Source: Riptortus pedestris
Taxonomy: Eukaryota; Arthropoda; Insecta; Hemiptera; Alydidae
DNA: 64,000 nucleotides
NCBI GenBank assembly: GCA_019009955.1
Contig: CM032233.1
Span: 100,095,001 to 100,159,000, forward strand
Direction of reading: 5' to 3'
Part shown: piece after piece, positions 1-48,716 of the stretch
Numbering within the stretch: position 1 is the stretch's first letter
How the letters are laid out: each line of letters opens with the position of its first letter
The notes under the pieces: model-generated
Databases searched by the model: none
Told to the model about the DNA's origin: nothing
The model's input: only the letters and a program-made list of their open reading frames with translations
Program-made: the position numbers and the translations under genes

Positions 1-3000
1 ACAGTTTCTCAGCGGTTTTGAGTGAAGTCAATGATTTTGAGCATCAATGAGGGTGAAATCATGTCAAATGGTTACAGCAGTAATGAAATTGGAATCTCCA
101 CTTTAAGTACTGATGTTTTGACAGAATCAGAAGAGACGATTTCGAAACGAGTGTGAAGCAAGAAACTTTCAATATAAGAAATTTTAGAGAGGGTGATTGA
201 AATTAAAGAAGGCCGTCTCGTAGGTCTTCATAAATTATGCAGGTATTCCGCGTAATGGAATGGCACACTGATCAAATAATCTCAACATCTTGGATAAAAC
301 ATTCAGGAACCCGGTACCCTTTAGGAGTTTTTCCCGGTTTTCACGCTTAGTAATATTGAACAGCCATGCTACTCAAATAGCTTAGTGTCAATCAAGAACC
401 GTACTTTCAAGGTTAAATGTATTATATTAAATAAACAGAAATGTGTGAAAAATCTTTAGGTACCAGTAGTGGGCAAGTTGTGTTTACATTATGTTCTGAT
501 TACCGGAGAAATATACAATCGAAATTAGATGAAATCATCAGAGAGTCACGAATTCTATCCTGGGTGTTTTGTTCCGTATGCCTAATTTTGTTTATCTTCA
601 ACTAGAATCTAAAATCAATATAGACGGCATTTTAAAAACTTTTGTCGTTCCCTGTCCAGACTGACGTCAGCAAACTACTTAAAGCTGATTTTCATATAAA
701 CCGCCATGATGGTTTGCTGGAATAATATTCTTATCCAGTAGAGATTGAGTAATTCTTCTGGTAATTATGTTCTACAATATTTTACATATTATAGACATAC
801 GAGAGACGGGAAGGCAATTTTTCGAAACCAAGCAGCAGTCATTTGAGCATATACATTTCCTTTAAATGAAATCTACAGACTTTTAGTGACAAAGTTTGTT
901 TATTACACAAATAATATAACTTATATGATATTTAGGTTTTTTATTTGTATTGGTTGCTTACGGATAACTAGTAATATTTGAATTTTTTAAACATTGAAGG
1001 GAGAACATTCTTGTATAGATACCTGTGTAATGAAGAAACTATACACACTAAATTTATTTGACGTGTACTTTTAAGTATCCATGATTTCATTATTTTATGT
1101 TCTTAAACATTACAACTATTTAAAATTGCAACAGTATTTTATATTGAGCGAACACCTTCATGACTATTTCTTAAAAATAATTTATATTGTGAGTTATATG
1201 GTTTTGGTAGTAGCGTATTTTCCAAATACATATATTACATTTGATATGCCCCCATTTTATTTTGCTTTATAATATATATTTAGGAATATGTATAAATAGT
1301 AACAAAAATAATTTTGAACGAGACAATGGACTGTTCATATCATATACAATAACGTACTAATTTGAGCTCATAAATGCTGATTCTCATATTTAGTTAATTT
1401 AATGATATCAAAAATATTAAGAAATTATTAAACACATAGTTCGTCATTTTATCAGTGACTTTGGTACGATTTACGAATGATTTACTAGCCTCTTAACCCC
1501 CCCTCCCCCCGTTTATCATGATGTGTCTTGGCTCGGAAACGTCAAAGTTGTAAAGTGTTCAAAATACGTACTTTGTGTCGCTTTGTAAAAATGATTTTAT
1601 TTCTTAAGCGGAGTATGTGTTAGATTTTTGAGTGTTTAGACTTTAACATTATTTTAGAAGAAGTCTGCTGTGTTGTGTTTTTGTGTTCACTTCCTGAGTA
1701 TGGGGTAAACTTAACCGTGTATGTTGCTATCAGTAGTGTTAATGTTTATCTTCTATTGCAAACCATTTGGAAGAATACTTGTCTGAAGTATTTATACTCT
1801 TTTTCGTTATGTTTTGGTAATATAATGCCATTAATTTACTTATTATTCCTCTAAGACCCTAATCATCATGACGATTTTAAATGTTTTATTTTGTTAAAGT
1901 GTATAAAGACGCCATAAAGATGTGACTTCTAATTGAACATTCTGTGCATGACAATTGAATGGATTTAATCAATATAGTTTAAATACCAGGCAGTTGAATA
2001 TTAGTTAAAGCATCTTCAGCAAATAAAGGTAATTATAAAGCAAAACTTGTTGCTGTCTCCATGATTTCAACTAAGTAGTGTATAGCTTTATGTGTGAATT
2101 TCTGGCTTTTCAGTCTGCAAAGTAATATTAGTTTTAAAAAATAATAATTATCAATAATTCTGAGTTTAATCTTCAAAGTTTGGTACATTATTATGAATGG
2201 GCTTATTTACTTGTTTTCTACATGTTCATATTATTTCATTTGAGTTAACAGTCTAAATGTGCAAATCATATCATTGCGTTAACACCCTTTGCAATATTTA
2301 ATAGAACAGTATAATTAGCAACAATTATTTAATATTATCATTATCCTATTTTATATCATTTCTATTTTTCTTCTATTCATAACAGAAATTGCTTAGTCAT
2401 AGAATAAGCTGTATTTAAATTTTGTATAATATTTTACGACAATATTCTTATGGCCAATAATGCTCAGTTATTTTCAGTGACTCTATTCCTAAAAACCAAT
2501 ACTCAAGTTTAATTTTTATAGAGCCTGACAAACTAATGATATAGTTCTGACAATAAATATAAATAACTATTATTAACTACATATTTTTCGAATCAAATTG
2601 CTTTAAAGTATTTATAATTAATAGTTTCGTCCCTCACTTTTTAATGTATGGATTAGAAGTCGATTTGTCAGTATATTTTCATTATTGTTTGTTGTTCTTC
2701 TTTTTAGGGCCTGTTTCTCTATTGGGGATCCTTATAGTTATGCCATTGTGTTTGTCCGATTCATCTCATTTACCTATATCTTTATAATGGGTAGATGTAG
2801 ATTAATAAAATTTGGTGTGCATTTGAACTTTTGTTAAGCGATTGCTCTCAGTCTCATTGGTACTGGTCAATTATAGAGGCTTCACTACTTTAACGTTAAT
2901 ATAAATTGTACAAAATAAATTGATAAGAGGAGTTTAATTATTATTCTCTTTCCAATTAGGTTTATGTCAATTAATATTTCTTTAAATTAATATTCTTTAA

Positions 3001-5335
3001 CCTGTGTTCTCCAATAACTTAGGCTCAATAAAGTGCTAAAAGATTTTGATGGGTTCCTCCTGGCCATTATTTTGTGGGGTATTTACCGAATTCTTAGCGC
3101 CCACAAAATTATATTTGTGGTTCATAGTCGATGTTTAAAATCACTTTTATAAAAATGATCGAATGCTTTCCAAGAATGAGGAACTATGTAACTAGCTCGA
3201 TGGATTCTCAGTTTTAGAAGATTTTCTCAAATCAGCTATTCAAATTGTACTCATGATGAGATTTTCGAAAAATTTCCTCAAATGACCATCGACCCTACCT
3301 AGTAGATGACAGAAATGAGGTCCGTTCAGAATACCTTTATTAAATCATCGGGTTAAATCAAAATATCTCCGTTATTATACGTTGGATTGAAAAATTGTAT
3401 AAAAATCAATTTTATTGCAAATTAAATGTACTAAATAATTAAATATTGTTATAACATTTATTCAGCCTTCAGCAAACCCTCACACCTACTCAAGTCACAT
3501 AAACAATACTCTGTTATATAATAAACCACTTTATTTATTAAATCAACTTTGACTTTAGACTGCACTAAAAGTTTTAGACAAACAGTAATGGGTGTTAGGA
3601 AGGGAGGCCTAAATGAAAAATCCCGATATTTTGTTTCTTGGCAAACAAGCACGTAAGAAATTGGTTTATTTTATAATTTAAAGTCACTTTTCTTTATGAA
3701 CACCTGTATCGCATAACAATTAACCCAACTCAATGAAACTGTATCTGAATTACCATTAACTTCTCATCGATTTTAAGCCTTACTATTTTCTTCCAAATTA
3801 ATAGAAGAGAGAGGGGGTGGGGGTGTAATTTAGGCATGAAATAAATACCACAATATTCTGTTTCTGATTAGTTCTCAAACAAATAGGTACTTATGTGGCA
3901 AAAAATGTTTATTTTGTTATTTAAAATAATTTATTCTTATAAATTTGTGTCTAAAAACAAGACTTGCATATAAAACTATGTTCAAACCAACAATTTTGTG
4001 ATCCGTAAATGATTGGACTGCATAGAAGAAAATGTGGTATGTATTTTACCAGTAACTAATCTATTGCCTATTGGTTACATTTATGGATAAACTAGAGTGG
4101 GGTTAGTGGGGAAGGCCTGAATTGAACAAAAAATAAAAAAAAATTATTTATTCAGCTTGAATAAGCAACTTCTGTTTGAATAGATGACATTGTAATAGAT
4201 CTCTGTTATTTCATTGAGCATTCATGCCCAAACCACTTAATTTATCAATATTCAGTCATGTACTTTTCAGACCACACCTGCTAGCTTTTTCATATAGGGC
4301 ACTTGAAACTGCAATGCTACCAACAAACAGAAATACTCATTGGGAGCTAAACATTAAATCTTTTAGTTTTACGTCCTCTTTTACTTTGTTGACAATGTTT
4401 AATATATGTTCTAGGCATATTGAAGTGTCGAAAGGAATGATGGATTCTAGGCGTAGTAATTCAACCTCAAAAATACCAAACAAGGAAAGAAGCAAGACAC
4501 AAAAGTGGAAAAAGGGGCAAAAGAGAAATGGATATTTGGGTAAATCTTCTCTTCTATTGAACTATTTGTTGTATGATTAAAGAGCCATACTTCCATGAAA
4601 ATTGTCTGTATAGTTTTGTGATCCATTAAAGTTGGACACAAGTGTCACAGAATATTATAACTGCACTTTATGTCACAGTTTTAGAAATCTATGTATAGGA
4701 AATGGAAAGTTTTGTGCATTGAGCCTGCTGAAAATCATATATTATGTTTGTTCTCATTTTTTTAATTTATTTTTTACGTATTATTATAGATAAGATTAAT
4801 ATGAATTATATTATAATTGTTCATTTTCTCCCATAATTTTTTATATCAGCAGTGTGCAGCACTATTCCTCATTTGTACAAAAATCTTTCTTTTTCAAGCA
4901 GTTAATAGGTGCTCCTTTATATCACATTAGGACATTTATAGTATTGTATTCTATTTAAACTCTTGACAGTTTTTGACATGTGATTACAATTTCGTAAAGT
5001 CTCACATAATTGTGATATTAAGCCACTTTTTTGTTGGTTACTTGCTCTGTGTGTTACTTAATTATGGAATTTTTCAAACTGATCAATTATCAGCATACAC
5101 TTATATATTGATATATATTAAATCATGCCTCGACTCACTTGAAAAACAATACATTTTCAGAATCCCACCTTAAGTTATTGATATTGTTTATTCTTTAACT
5201 TTTTATACTTTAGGATTATAAAGGCAAATATTTATTAGACCCTGAGACCAAACTGCACTTTATAGAAGGTTTTCAGAATTTAATTTTGGAATTGTCCTGT
5301 CTATTAAAGTTTTTGATATATAAATATATATAAAA
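1..5335. other. Non-coding stretch with decayed repeats
   Basis: No coding exon is supportable; the open frames are short and AT-driven. Decayed repeats lie at about 3205-3345 (the repeat that includes gaccatcgaccctacctag, inverted) and 3560-4140 (an old copy resembling the Helitron-like 290-bp unit, with gggaggcctaaat). A 42-codon frame at 31-156 has no recognisable homology. The TUT promoter or first exon could lie here, but nothing marks it. Confidence 0.5.
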
Positions 5336-5339
5336 TTGT

Positions 5340-6861
5340 AACCTCTGTCTGTACATTGATTTTTTTTTTTCAAAATTTCACGATACTTTTTCGTTTCACA
5401 TGCCGTAGTCACGATATCTGCAATTTGTTTCTTTCGTGTATGTTTGTTTTTTAGTTCTCTTCTCACGCATAAACGGCTGTACCGAATTTTATGAAACTTG
5501 GTATGTATATTACTACTAACCCAACTTAGACTTTAGGCTATATTAATATTCTCTGAGACGAACAGGAGTGGGGGTTATACGAGAGGCCTGAAATTAAAAA
5601 TAGCAATATTTCATTTCGTATTGCTTTTTCGGTAAATGTGCACATAACAAAAGTTGTTTATGTTGTTATTTAATGTAACTTTTGTTATATACACTTTCGT
5701 TGTATACTGAAGTATAATTGCGTTGTACGCTAAAAATTATAGCCGGTGTTAACAATTTTATTTGCCACAAAAGACTCAACCGAACTAAATGAAACTCGGT
5801 ATGTGAATTAGCACTAACTCTTCCATGATAATAAGCTGTACTAACATTCCTGGGGATGAGCAGGAGTGGGGGTTGTAAGGGAGGCCTGAAATTAGAAGTA
5901 GTGATATTTCTTTTCCAATTGGTTTTACGGCAAATATGCACATGAAAAAAGTTGTTTATTTTTTTATATTCATATTTGTCGTATTCCGAAGTATAAATGC
6001 GTTATACGCTAAACACTATAGCGGGAGTCAACAATTTTATTTGGCACAAAAGACTCAACCGAACTAAATAAAACTCAGTATGTGTATTAGCACTAACGCC
6101 TTCATTATAATAAGCCATACTAACATTTCTAGGGACAGGCAGGAGTGGGGGTTGTAAATGAGGCCTGAAATTAAAAATAGCGGTACTTCGTTTTCTATTG
6201 GTTTTTCTGCAAATATGCACATGACACAAGTTGTTTATTTTGTTATTTCGAGTAACTTTTGTTATATTCATTTTTGTCGAATAACAACATATAAAAACGG
6301 GATATACACTAAAAACTAGAGCGGGATCCATCAATTTCGTTGGGCACTAACGATTGAACCAAACTTAACAAAACTCGGAATGTGTAATTCTTCCATGATT
6401 ATAAGATATATTAAAATTTTTAGGTCCAAACAGGAGTGGGGGTTATAAGGGAGGCCTGAAATGATAACTTGCGATATCCCAATTCCCATTGGTATTTTAA
6501 CGATTTTCTATAAAAAATACCATCATTAGTCAGTCAACGATGATTTCCCGGGCATCACCAAGTATATTAGCCAGATTGTATATAGAAAATATGTACATTA
6601 TAGATGATATTCAATTATAATAAATGCTGTCCATGATTATGATTTGAATTATTCACGGTATGTCAAAAATTGGAGAGGGAATGATTAGAGACTTATTTTC
6701 ATTTATTCTTTAAATCTAATTTTTTTTTCTATAGGTCGCTCAAAGGGAAAAAGTGTGCTCAGACGGGAATAGCAGTTGTACACGTAGAAGCATTGCCAAA
6801 AACCAATTAGCATCTTTCCCCCTCAAATGATTTCCCGAGCGAAGCCGGGTACCTTGGCTAG
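5340..6861 (+). mobile_element. Helitron-like non-autonomous element, copy A
   Basis: The element begins near ctctgtctgtacattg and ends with a GC-rich hairpin (ccgagcgaagccggg) followed by tacctt and CTAG, the CTRR-type 3' end with nearby hairpin expected of Helitrons. The interior is a tandem array of roughly 280-300-bp units, each with the mark aggagtgggggttataaggg at about 5563, 5862, 6141 and 6432. No Rep/helicase coding is present. No target duplication is expected for Helitrons. Confidence 0.6.
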
Positions 6862-6881
6862 TATATATATACTAGCCAAGG

Positions 6882-6882
<1 letters not shown>
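6851..6882. repeat. 32-bp perfect palindrome at the 3' end of Helitron-like copy A
   Basis: The terminal accttggctag is followed by ten bases of TA repeat and then its exact reverse complement. It lies directly before a long (AT)n tract at 6883-6957. Confidence 0.8.
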
Positions 6883-6956
<74 letters not shown>

Positions 6957-6958
<2 letters not shown>

Positions 6959-9164
6959 TTTTTCGTTTCACATGCCGTAGTCACGATATCTGCAATTTGT
7001 TTCTTTCGTGTATGTTTGTTTTTTAGTTATCTTCTCACGCATAAACGGCTGTACCGAATTTTATGAAACTTGGTATGTATATTACTACTAACCCAAATTA
7101 GACTTTAGGCTATATTAATATTCTCTGAGACCAACAGGAGTGGGGGTTATAAGGTAGGCCTGAAATTAAAAATAGCGATATTATGTTTCCTGTTGGTTTT
7201 TCTGCAAATATGCACATAACAAAAGTTGTTTATTTTGTTATTTAGAGTAACTTTTGTTATATACACTTTCGTTGTATACTGAATTATAACTGCGTTGTAC
7301 GCTAAAAATTATAGCGGGAGTTAACAATTTTATTTGGCACAAAAGACTCAACCGAACTAAACGAAACTCGGTATGTGAATTAGCACTAATTTCTCCATGA
7401 TAATAAGCTGTTTTAACATTTATAAGAACGAGCAGGAGTGGGGGTTGTAAGGAAGGCCTGAAATTAAAAATAGTGATATTTTGTTTCCTATTGGTTTTTC
7501 GGCACTTGAGAAAAGATGCTTATTTTGTAATTTAGAGTTAATTTTGTTATATTCTCTTTTGTCGTATAACAAAGTTTACATGAGATATACACCAAAATCT
7601 AAAGCGGGAGCCAACAATTTTATTAGGCACTAACGATTGAACTGAACTTAACAAATTAATTCGTCCATGATTACAAGCTATATTAAAATTTTTAGGTTCG
7701 AACGGGAGTGGGGGTTATAAGGGAGGCCTGAAATAAAAACTTGTGATATCCTGATTCCCATTGGTATTTCACAATATTTTAAAAACTACTTAGTTATTTT
7801 AGAAAACTACAACGGGAGTCAATAATTTTAATAGTACCCATTAAAGTGTTTTTATTATGGCATATAATGACAAATGATGTTATGTTCTTAGACTTATATG
7901 ATAGTTCCAAGTGTGATTCGGATTAGGAAAGTTATAAATCTCCGCTTCTAACCTTTTCATTTCATATTTATTTTAATTAGAAAATAACTTCGTTTTTTAT
8001 TTCCATTAAAAATCTAAAATATAAGAGTATTTTTATTATTCAATTTGTATAATGTATTATTTAAACAAAGTCTGGCTGAATTTGCACGTGTGATAGCAGA
8101 AGTTGTGTGGAATTAAACTCATGAATTGTGGTATATATTATCCTCTTCCTTGGATATGTTGACAATATTGAAATGACTATGCACTATCCATAACTATTAA
8201 ACGTTACTTGGTATTGTCATTATAGCAATAGACAATATGTTTTTATACTTAATATGATTTGAGGTTTCGGGGGGGGGGGGGGCTGGGTTGCTACAATCTC
8301 TTTCCTTCCCTCACTTTTACTATGTAAATTAAATTGTTTTTAGAGAACTACCTACTGTTATTTATTACACCAGCTACATAAATTAATATAAAATTCTAAC
8401 TTTTTAATGTTTTGAACAAATAATTAAAGTAAAGCAATGCTAATAAACACAAGCGGGAGTGGAAGTTGTCTAGGGGTTAACACAATTAATTGTGTTAACT
8501 TATTGCCTGTGTTCGTTTAAACTTAATATGATTTGAAATTGCTGCAATCTCTTTCCCTCACCTCACTTTTACAATATAAATTATTTTTTTTTTTTTAGGG
8601 TACCACTGTTATTTATTTACCCCAGGATAAAATCTATATATAAATTAACTATATAGGAATATAAATTACTAGAAAATTCGAAATTTTTAATGTTTTGAGG
8701 AAGTAATTTTATTAAAGCAATGTTGATATCACTTGAGAAGAAGAGGAAGTTGTTGGGAAGCTAACACAGTTAATCGTGTTAACACATTTCCCCTGAAGTG
8801 TTGTATTTTGTTTTCTTCTCACATTTACTATTATGTACATAATGTTTTGTATATAAGTATGCTTGGATTGGTTTTTGTCAAGAAATATGTACATTATAGG
8901 TGATATTTAATTATAATAAATGTTATCCATGATTATGATTTAAACTATTCAAGGTGTGTCAAAAAGTGGAGAGGGACTTATTTTCATTTATTCTTCAAAA
9001 GTAAAATTTCTCATCTATAAGTCCCCTGCCTGACCCTCACGGGAAAACAATGTCCCCAGACGGGAAGTGTAGTTGTAAACATTGAAGCCTTGCCCCCCCA
9101 AAAAAAAAACCATCATCAATCAGCCTCAAATGATTTACCTAACGCAGCCGGGTACCTTAGCTAG
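6957..9164 (+). mobile_element. Helitron-like non-autonomous element, copy B
   Basis: The element begins abruptly after the (AT)n tract at tttttcgtttcacatgccg, so it lacks the extreme 5' end seen in copy A. It ends at ccgggtaccttagctag. It holds three ~280-bp units (marks near 7136, 7430 and 7702), then two ~280-bp units of another kind (about 8230-8520 and 8520-8790), each with a palindrome around ttaacacaattaattgtg. Confidence 0.6.
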
Positions 9165-9758
9165 TTACCTATAAGTGTACAAAAAAATATAAAGAACCGT
9201 TCAATTTCTGTTCCCACAAATTTTAAAAACTTATTTTGGAAACAAAATGTGGGTGTGAGTCTAGAAATACATTCCCCAGGACACCAACATTGTAAAAAAG
9301 AAATTTAGAAATTAGACAATGCCAAGATGAGCCTGGGAAATCCCTATAAACCCTGTGGACATTCTCAACAATGACTGCTAGGCTTTGCTTGTAACATTTA
9401 ATAAAAAGAAGGTAAAATTAATTTTTGGAACTATTTATTAACTATGCCTGCCTGCCTCATCTTGTATATAAAAATAAATGGTCTATTATCAATTATAGTT
9501 TTTACTTTAACTAGTAGAAGGATTTTTTTTATGCCATGATTAGCTATTAAACAATAGAACCAGCATGTTGTTTTTTTTATGATTTTTACTTGTTTTGCAT
9601 TATGTGGATATTTCAGGTTTGAAAGATAGACGGTTTTAATTTTATAGCAAATATTGTTTTCCAGGCAACAAATTTCCATGTTCTCATAAGTTATGCCATG
9701 GGGATAATTCTATGAACTTGACAATGAATATGAATAAATGATTTAATTTTTTTTCCAG
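9165..9758. other. Intron sequence before the first TUT exon found
   Basis: AT-rich with no repeat or RNA gene recognised. It ends in the polypyrimidine tract atttaattttttttccag, which serves as the acceptor. Confidence 0.5.
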
Positions 9759-44965
<35,207 letters not shown>

Positions 44966-46510
44966 TTATAAGTCTATTGACTTGTTTTAATATTACTGTA
45001 GTAGTATGTTATATGACTGATGTCACTAAACTTTGTATATAAAATACAAGAGTATATATATATATATATATATATATATGATCAAATCATAACTTTTATA
45101 TAATATATAGTTATAGTTAGTCAGTATGAATAACTGTAGGTATGATAACCTTTACCATACGGATTTTATGTCTGATTAGGCATTTTTATTTAAATAAAAA
45201 CAAGGCTTGTGAAAACAGTATTTTCTAAATAAGTAGTATTTCTGATTAAAACTAGAAGAATTAGGTGATAGGTGTACCTTTGACATTATTCATATGCTGA
45301 TGGTACATTTTTTTTAAATTTCATTAGATAAATTATTTACCTAATGCATAATTTGTATATAACAATAGTTTTTTTATAATTATTTTTTTAAACGATTTTC
45401 TTACATTTTTAGGTAGTTTTTATATTTTTATTTAAAACTTCTAAATGGGAGGAATAATTTATTTTAAGTTTTGTATTGCATAAATATTAAACAAGTAATA
45501 TATAAAGTATACTAATTACCTGTCTAGGACAAGAATATTTTAATGTTTCAAAATTGAGAACAGCCTTTTATAACTAGACCAATCGAGTTTAATATTTAAT
45601 CATATAACTTATGATTAGTTATTCTCTTTTTTTTTGAAGTTTTAATACAAGAACTGGTAATTTTAGTGGTTTAAATATATACAATTAACAAACAATATTG
45701 TAATTTTATGTTGTGTTTATAGGCATCATTTTGAGAAGGCAGAATGCCAAGAATAACACTTGTATGTTTAGTTTTATTCAGTAATTCGTACCATCATTTA
45801 CAAGATTACAGTCCATTTTCAGTATCTATGAAACTTTGTTTAATTCAACATATGGTCACCTGGATAACTTCGAAAATTGGATAAATATATTAGGTCAAAG
45901 CTTTAAAGTACCTGCCTGCTTGACTGAATGAGTTTGTTATTAATATTCTGTTGAGTATAACTTTTAGTTCAGAAGAATACAGATTAATGTTGTATTTAGA
46001 GGATATATTACCTAACAAATCAAAACCAGAGATTCCCTACTCATGCTAATGTTTAGTTGGAATTAATAAAACATGCAAATTTATCTTTGAATGTATAGCA
46101 GACTAATTAAATTCATCCAATTATTCTTTTTATTTGATTTGAGTTCATAGATTTAACATTACTTGTTCAAGTTTGATGGACATTTTGAAAGCCCCTGGGC
46201 AATTCATTTTCAACTTCAATTTGGAGTTCCTCCTTCCACTTAAAAATAGTCCTATGTCATTTTAAATTTATAATTACAGCATATCTTCAGAATATTTTGA
46301 ATTTTTATATTAATTACATTCCTTAATGAGTTCTCCGTAAGTCATCTGTGCATCTGTTATTAGCATATGGCCACAAAAACATACCAGTAGATTAGATATC
46401 TATATATTTTAACTTTGGATGGTTGGTTTCTTTTTTTTTTTCACAGGCATTATCTGTAGTTTTGAAATATGCCAAGTATTTACACTGCTGTACTTATTTA
46501 TAAAATTTGT

Positions 46511-46568
<58 letters not shown>

Positions 46569-47880
46569 TTATTATATAATATTTGTTGAGTCATTGTATT
46601 AGTTTTAACTTTAAAAGTTATGTATACGTTACTAAATGTGTATTCCTCCATTTTTTTTACTTTTAATAAGTCTTTTTAATTTTGATTTAAGGCTAATGCT
46701 TACACTAAGAGTACAATATGCTAGAGAACTACTTACTTTTGTTTAGAAAAAATTGACCATTGCTATGTTTGGTGATTTTTATTTCTTAGTGTAGGTTTTC
46801 CTGAAAGACATGGGTAGGCTGTGAAACATATCACCTGTTGCCTTAAATCAAGCATAAGTAACTTTGTTTAGACTCAGTTATATTTCCTAAATTTAATTTC
46901 GTTAAGTGAAAATATATGTCTTTATAAAACAGTTCTTACTGTATAAATTTTAATATGAGGTGATGCAATAATATAGATAATAATATAATTTTATATTAAC
47001 CAAGAAACTAGATGACAACTTACCTATTTACGTTCCTAGTTAAAAATCTATCGTATTTTTAAAATTGGGCTGTGCAAGAATGTATTTATATAAAGAGTAT
47101 TTTATTTTTTTTGCATAATAATTCTAAGTTATGCTTAAATATTACAACATTGGTTGTAACTTGTGCTGATAGAGGAAATAATATTTGTAATATGACCTGA
47201 ATGATTATTAAGACCTTAACAAACTTACTGATGCTTCTACTGCAATTGTGGCAATTTAAAGAGACTGATAAAACCATACTTTATTTTTTATTAATTGACT
47301 GACTGCCTCCCTATTCTCCAAATAGAAGTTAAAGAGACTATTTACTTGATGATGAGTAAGACATATATAAAATATATGTGATATATTTCAATGAATATTT
47401 ATAAGCAGATTTTATATTTACAATAAAACAATGTTTTCACATTGTAATTTGCAGTTTTTTTTTTTTAATTTTACCTTGTGCCTAGCTATATAGTAAGTAC
47501 ACTATCTTGAATATTCTTTAACATCACAAAGTAAATAGTTGTATAGAGACTGAAAAAAGTGGGATATGGTGGAAAAAAGTAAACATACATTATACCAGTA
47601 TACTAGAGGTGCAGAGTTCAAGGCCAGTGATTATATAGTGGATTTTATTGATCTGTACAGTTTGAAGAATAAATTATTGTATTTCTTGGACTCTTCATTA
47701 TAATTGAAAAAATGACATCATCTGGTTTGAAACTGCTGTTTGTCAAGAAAGAGAGATTATTAGGTGATATTAAAACTACATATAAATTTATTGATAAATT
47801 TTGTGAAGAGAAGCATTTTTATGCTATGAAAATATTTTAATATGTTTTAGAATTTGATACTTCTAAAGATTGAGCAGAGA
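44966..47880. other. 3' UTR and intergenic stretch after the TUT stop
   Basis: AT-rich. Includes (AT)n at 45053-45079 and 46515-46565 and several AATAAA strings. No second gene is supported. Confidence 0.5.
45193..45198 (+). promoter_or_regulatory. Candidate poly(A) signal for the full-length TUT transcript
   Basis: The first AATAAA after the stop in exon 18, about 230 bases downstream, in AT-rich sequence. Because AATAAA is frequent in such DNA, this is only a candidate. Other copies lie farther on, for example near 47424. Confidence 0.35.
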
Positions 47881-47932
47881 CAGTTGATTTAAAAATGTTA
47901 TCTCAGGTAAGAAAAAACGCCTCGTTCCTTCA

Positions 47933-48358
47933 CTATTCTTTATTCGTTGTGACAAAGAAATTAAGACTATTACAATACGTATTATCACAGTTATTAGTAT
48001 CACATTTATTTTTATTGTCATTTAAATCGCCCGAGGAGACACTATTGATTCCTGAAATTCTATCATTAAGGCTACAATCACTAATCCTATGGTTACAACT
48101 AATCCTAGGAGCAGCCTTACCCATCTTACTATCTCTCATGGGATTAGCTCGACTTCTTCTCAATTCATTTAATTTCTTTTTAATACTCTGGCATTTAATA
48201 GCCAGCTTTTTAGAATGAATATCTTTAACACGTTGCTCGAACGCATCCCACTCAGCTCTATTGCTATTTTCAATACACTTTTTTCCTATAAGCCTCATGT
48301 AGAATGCAAGGCTGTCCTGGATACTGAACCATTTTTTGATTTCAGTTCTTAAATACAA
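47933..48358 (-). CDS. Unrecognised ORF, possibly element-derived
   Basis: An open frame of 141 codons; the frame stays open upstream to about 48466 ('INANTGRKWEICLVNHFCKL'). It has a basic helical segment (IHSKKLAIKCQSIKKKLNEL) and an Asn/Asp/Ser-rich C-terminus. Its base composition is less AT-rich than the flanks. A module 1 repeat copy overlaps its 5' side at 48480. The opposite strand also has a 107-codon frame, taken as the shadow. It could be the N-terminal part of a Penelope-like element (several neighbours are) or a host exon; I do not recognise the family. Confidence 0.3.
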   Translation of the reverse strand: MYLRTEIKKWFSIQDSLAFYMRLIGKKCIENSNRAEWDAFEQRVKDIHSKKLAIKCQSIKKKLNELRRSRANPMRDSKMGKAAPRISCNHRISDCSLNDRISGINSVSSGDLNDNKNKCDTNNCDNTYCNSLNFFVTTNKE

Positions 48359-48479
48359 TTTACAAAAATGGTTAACTAAGCAGATTTCCCACTTACGTCC
48401 CGTATTTGCATTTATCTCATGATGTAAAAGTTCAATGATAACAATATTTGTTATTTGGGCTTCAAATAATGTGCTTCAT

Positions 48480-48716
48480 AATATAACAGCTTATTGTTGA
48501 TATGACATGAGTAGGAGTGGGGGTTTACTAAAGGTCGAAAACTAAAAAACGCATTTATCTTGGTTAATATTGAAGATAATGAAAACATGTACATAACAAC
48601 ATTTATAGATCTTTTAATTTGCAATAAGATTGGTTCCATAATAAATTTTCGATCCGACGCACAGTAACGGAGATATTTGGAATTTTCGAAAAGTGGGTTT
48701 TATGCTCTGTTCACCG
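48480..48716 (+). repeat. Interspersed repeat module 1
   Basis: gagtaggagtgggggtttac, aaaaaacgcatttatcttgg, gcaataagattggttccata and ttcgatccgacgcacagtaa match module 1 at 24.25 kb. Confidence 0.6.

Noticed and set aside
31..156. 42-codon frame with a methionine start at the left edge
   Set aside because: No homology seen, no donor in a phase that would join exon 1 of the TUT gene, and of a length expected by chance.
6002..6334. Frames of 91-110 codons on the minus strand in the 5.6-6.3 kb region
   Set aside because: They lie in tandem Helitron-like units and repeat with the unit; no protein family.
47895..48218. Leu-rich 107-codon + strand frame
   Set aside because: It overlaps the longer minus-strand frame in antisense and looks like its shadow.
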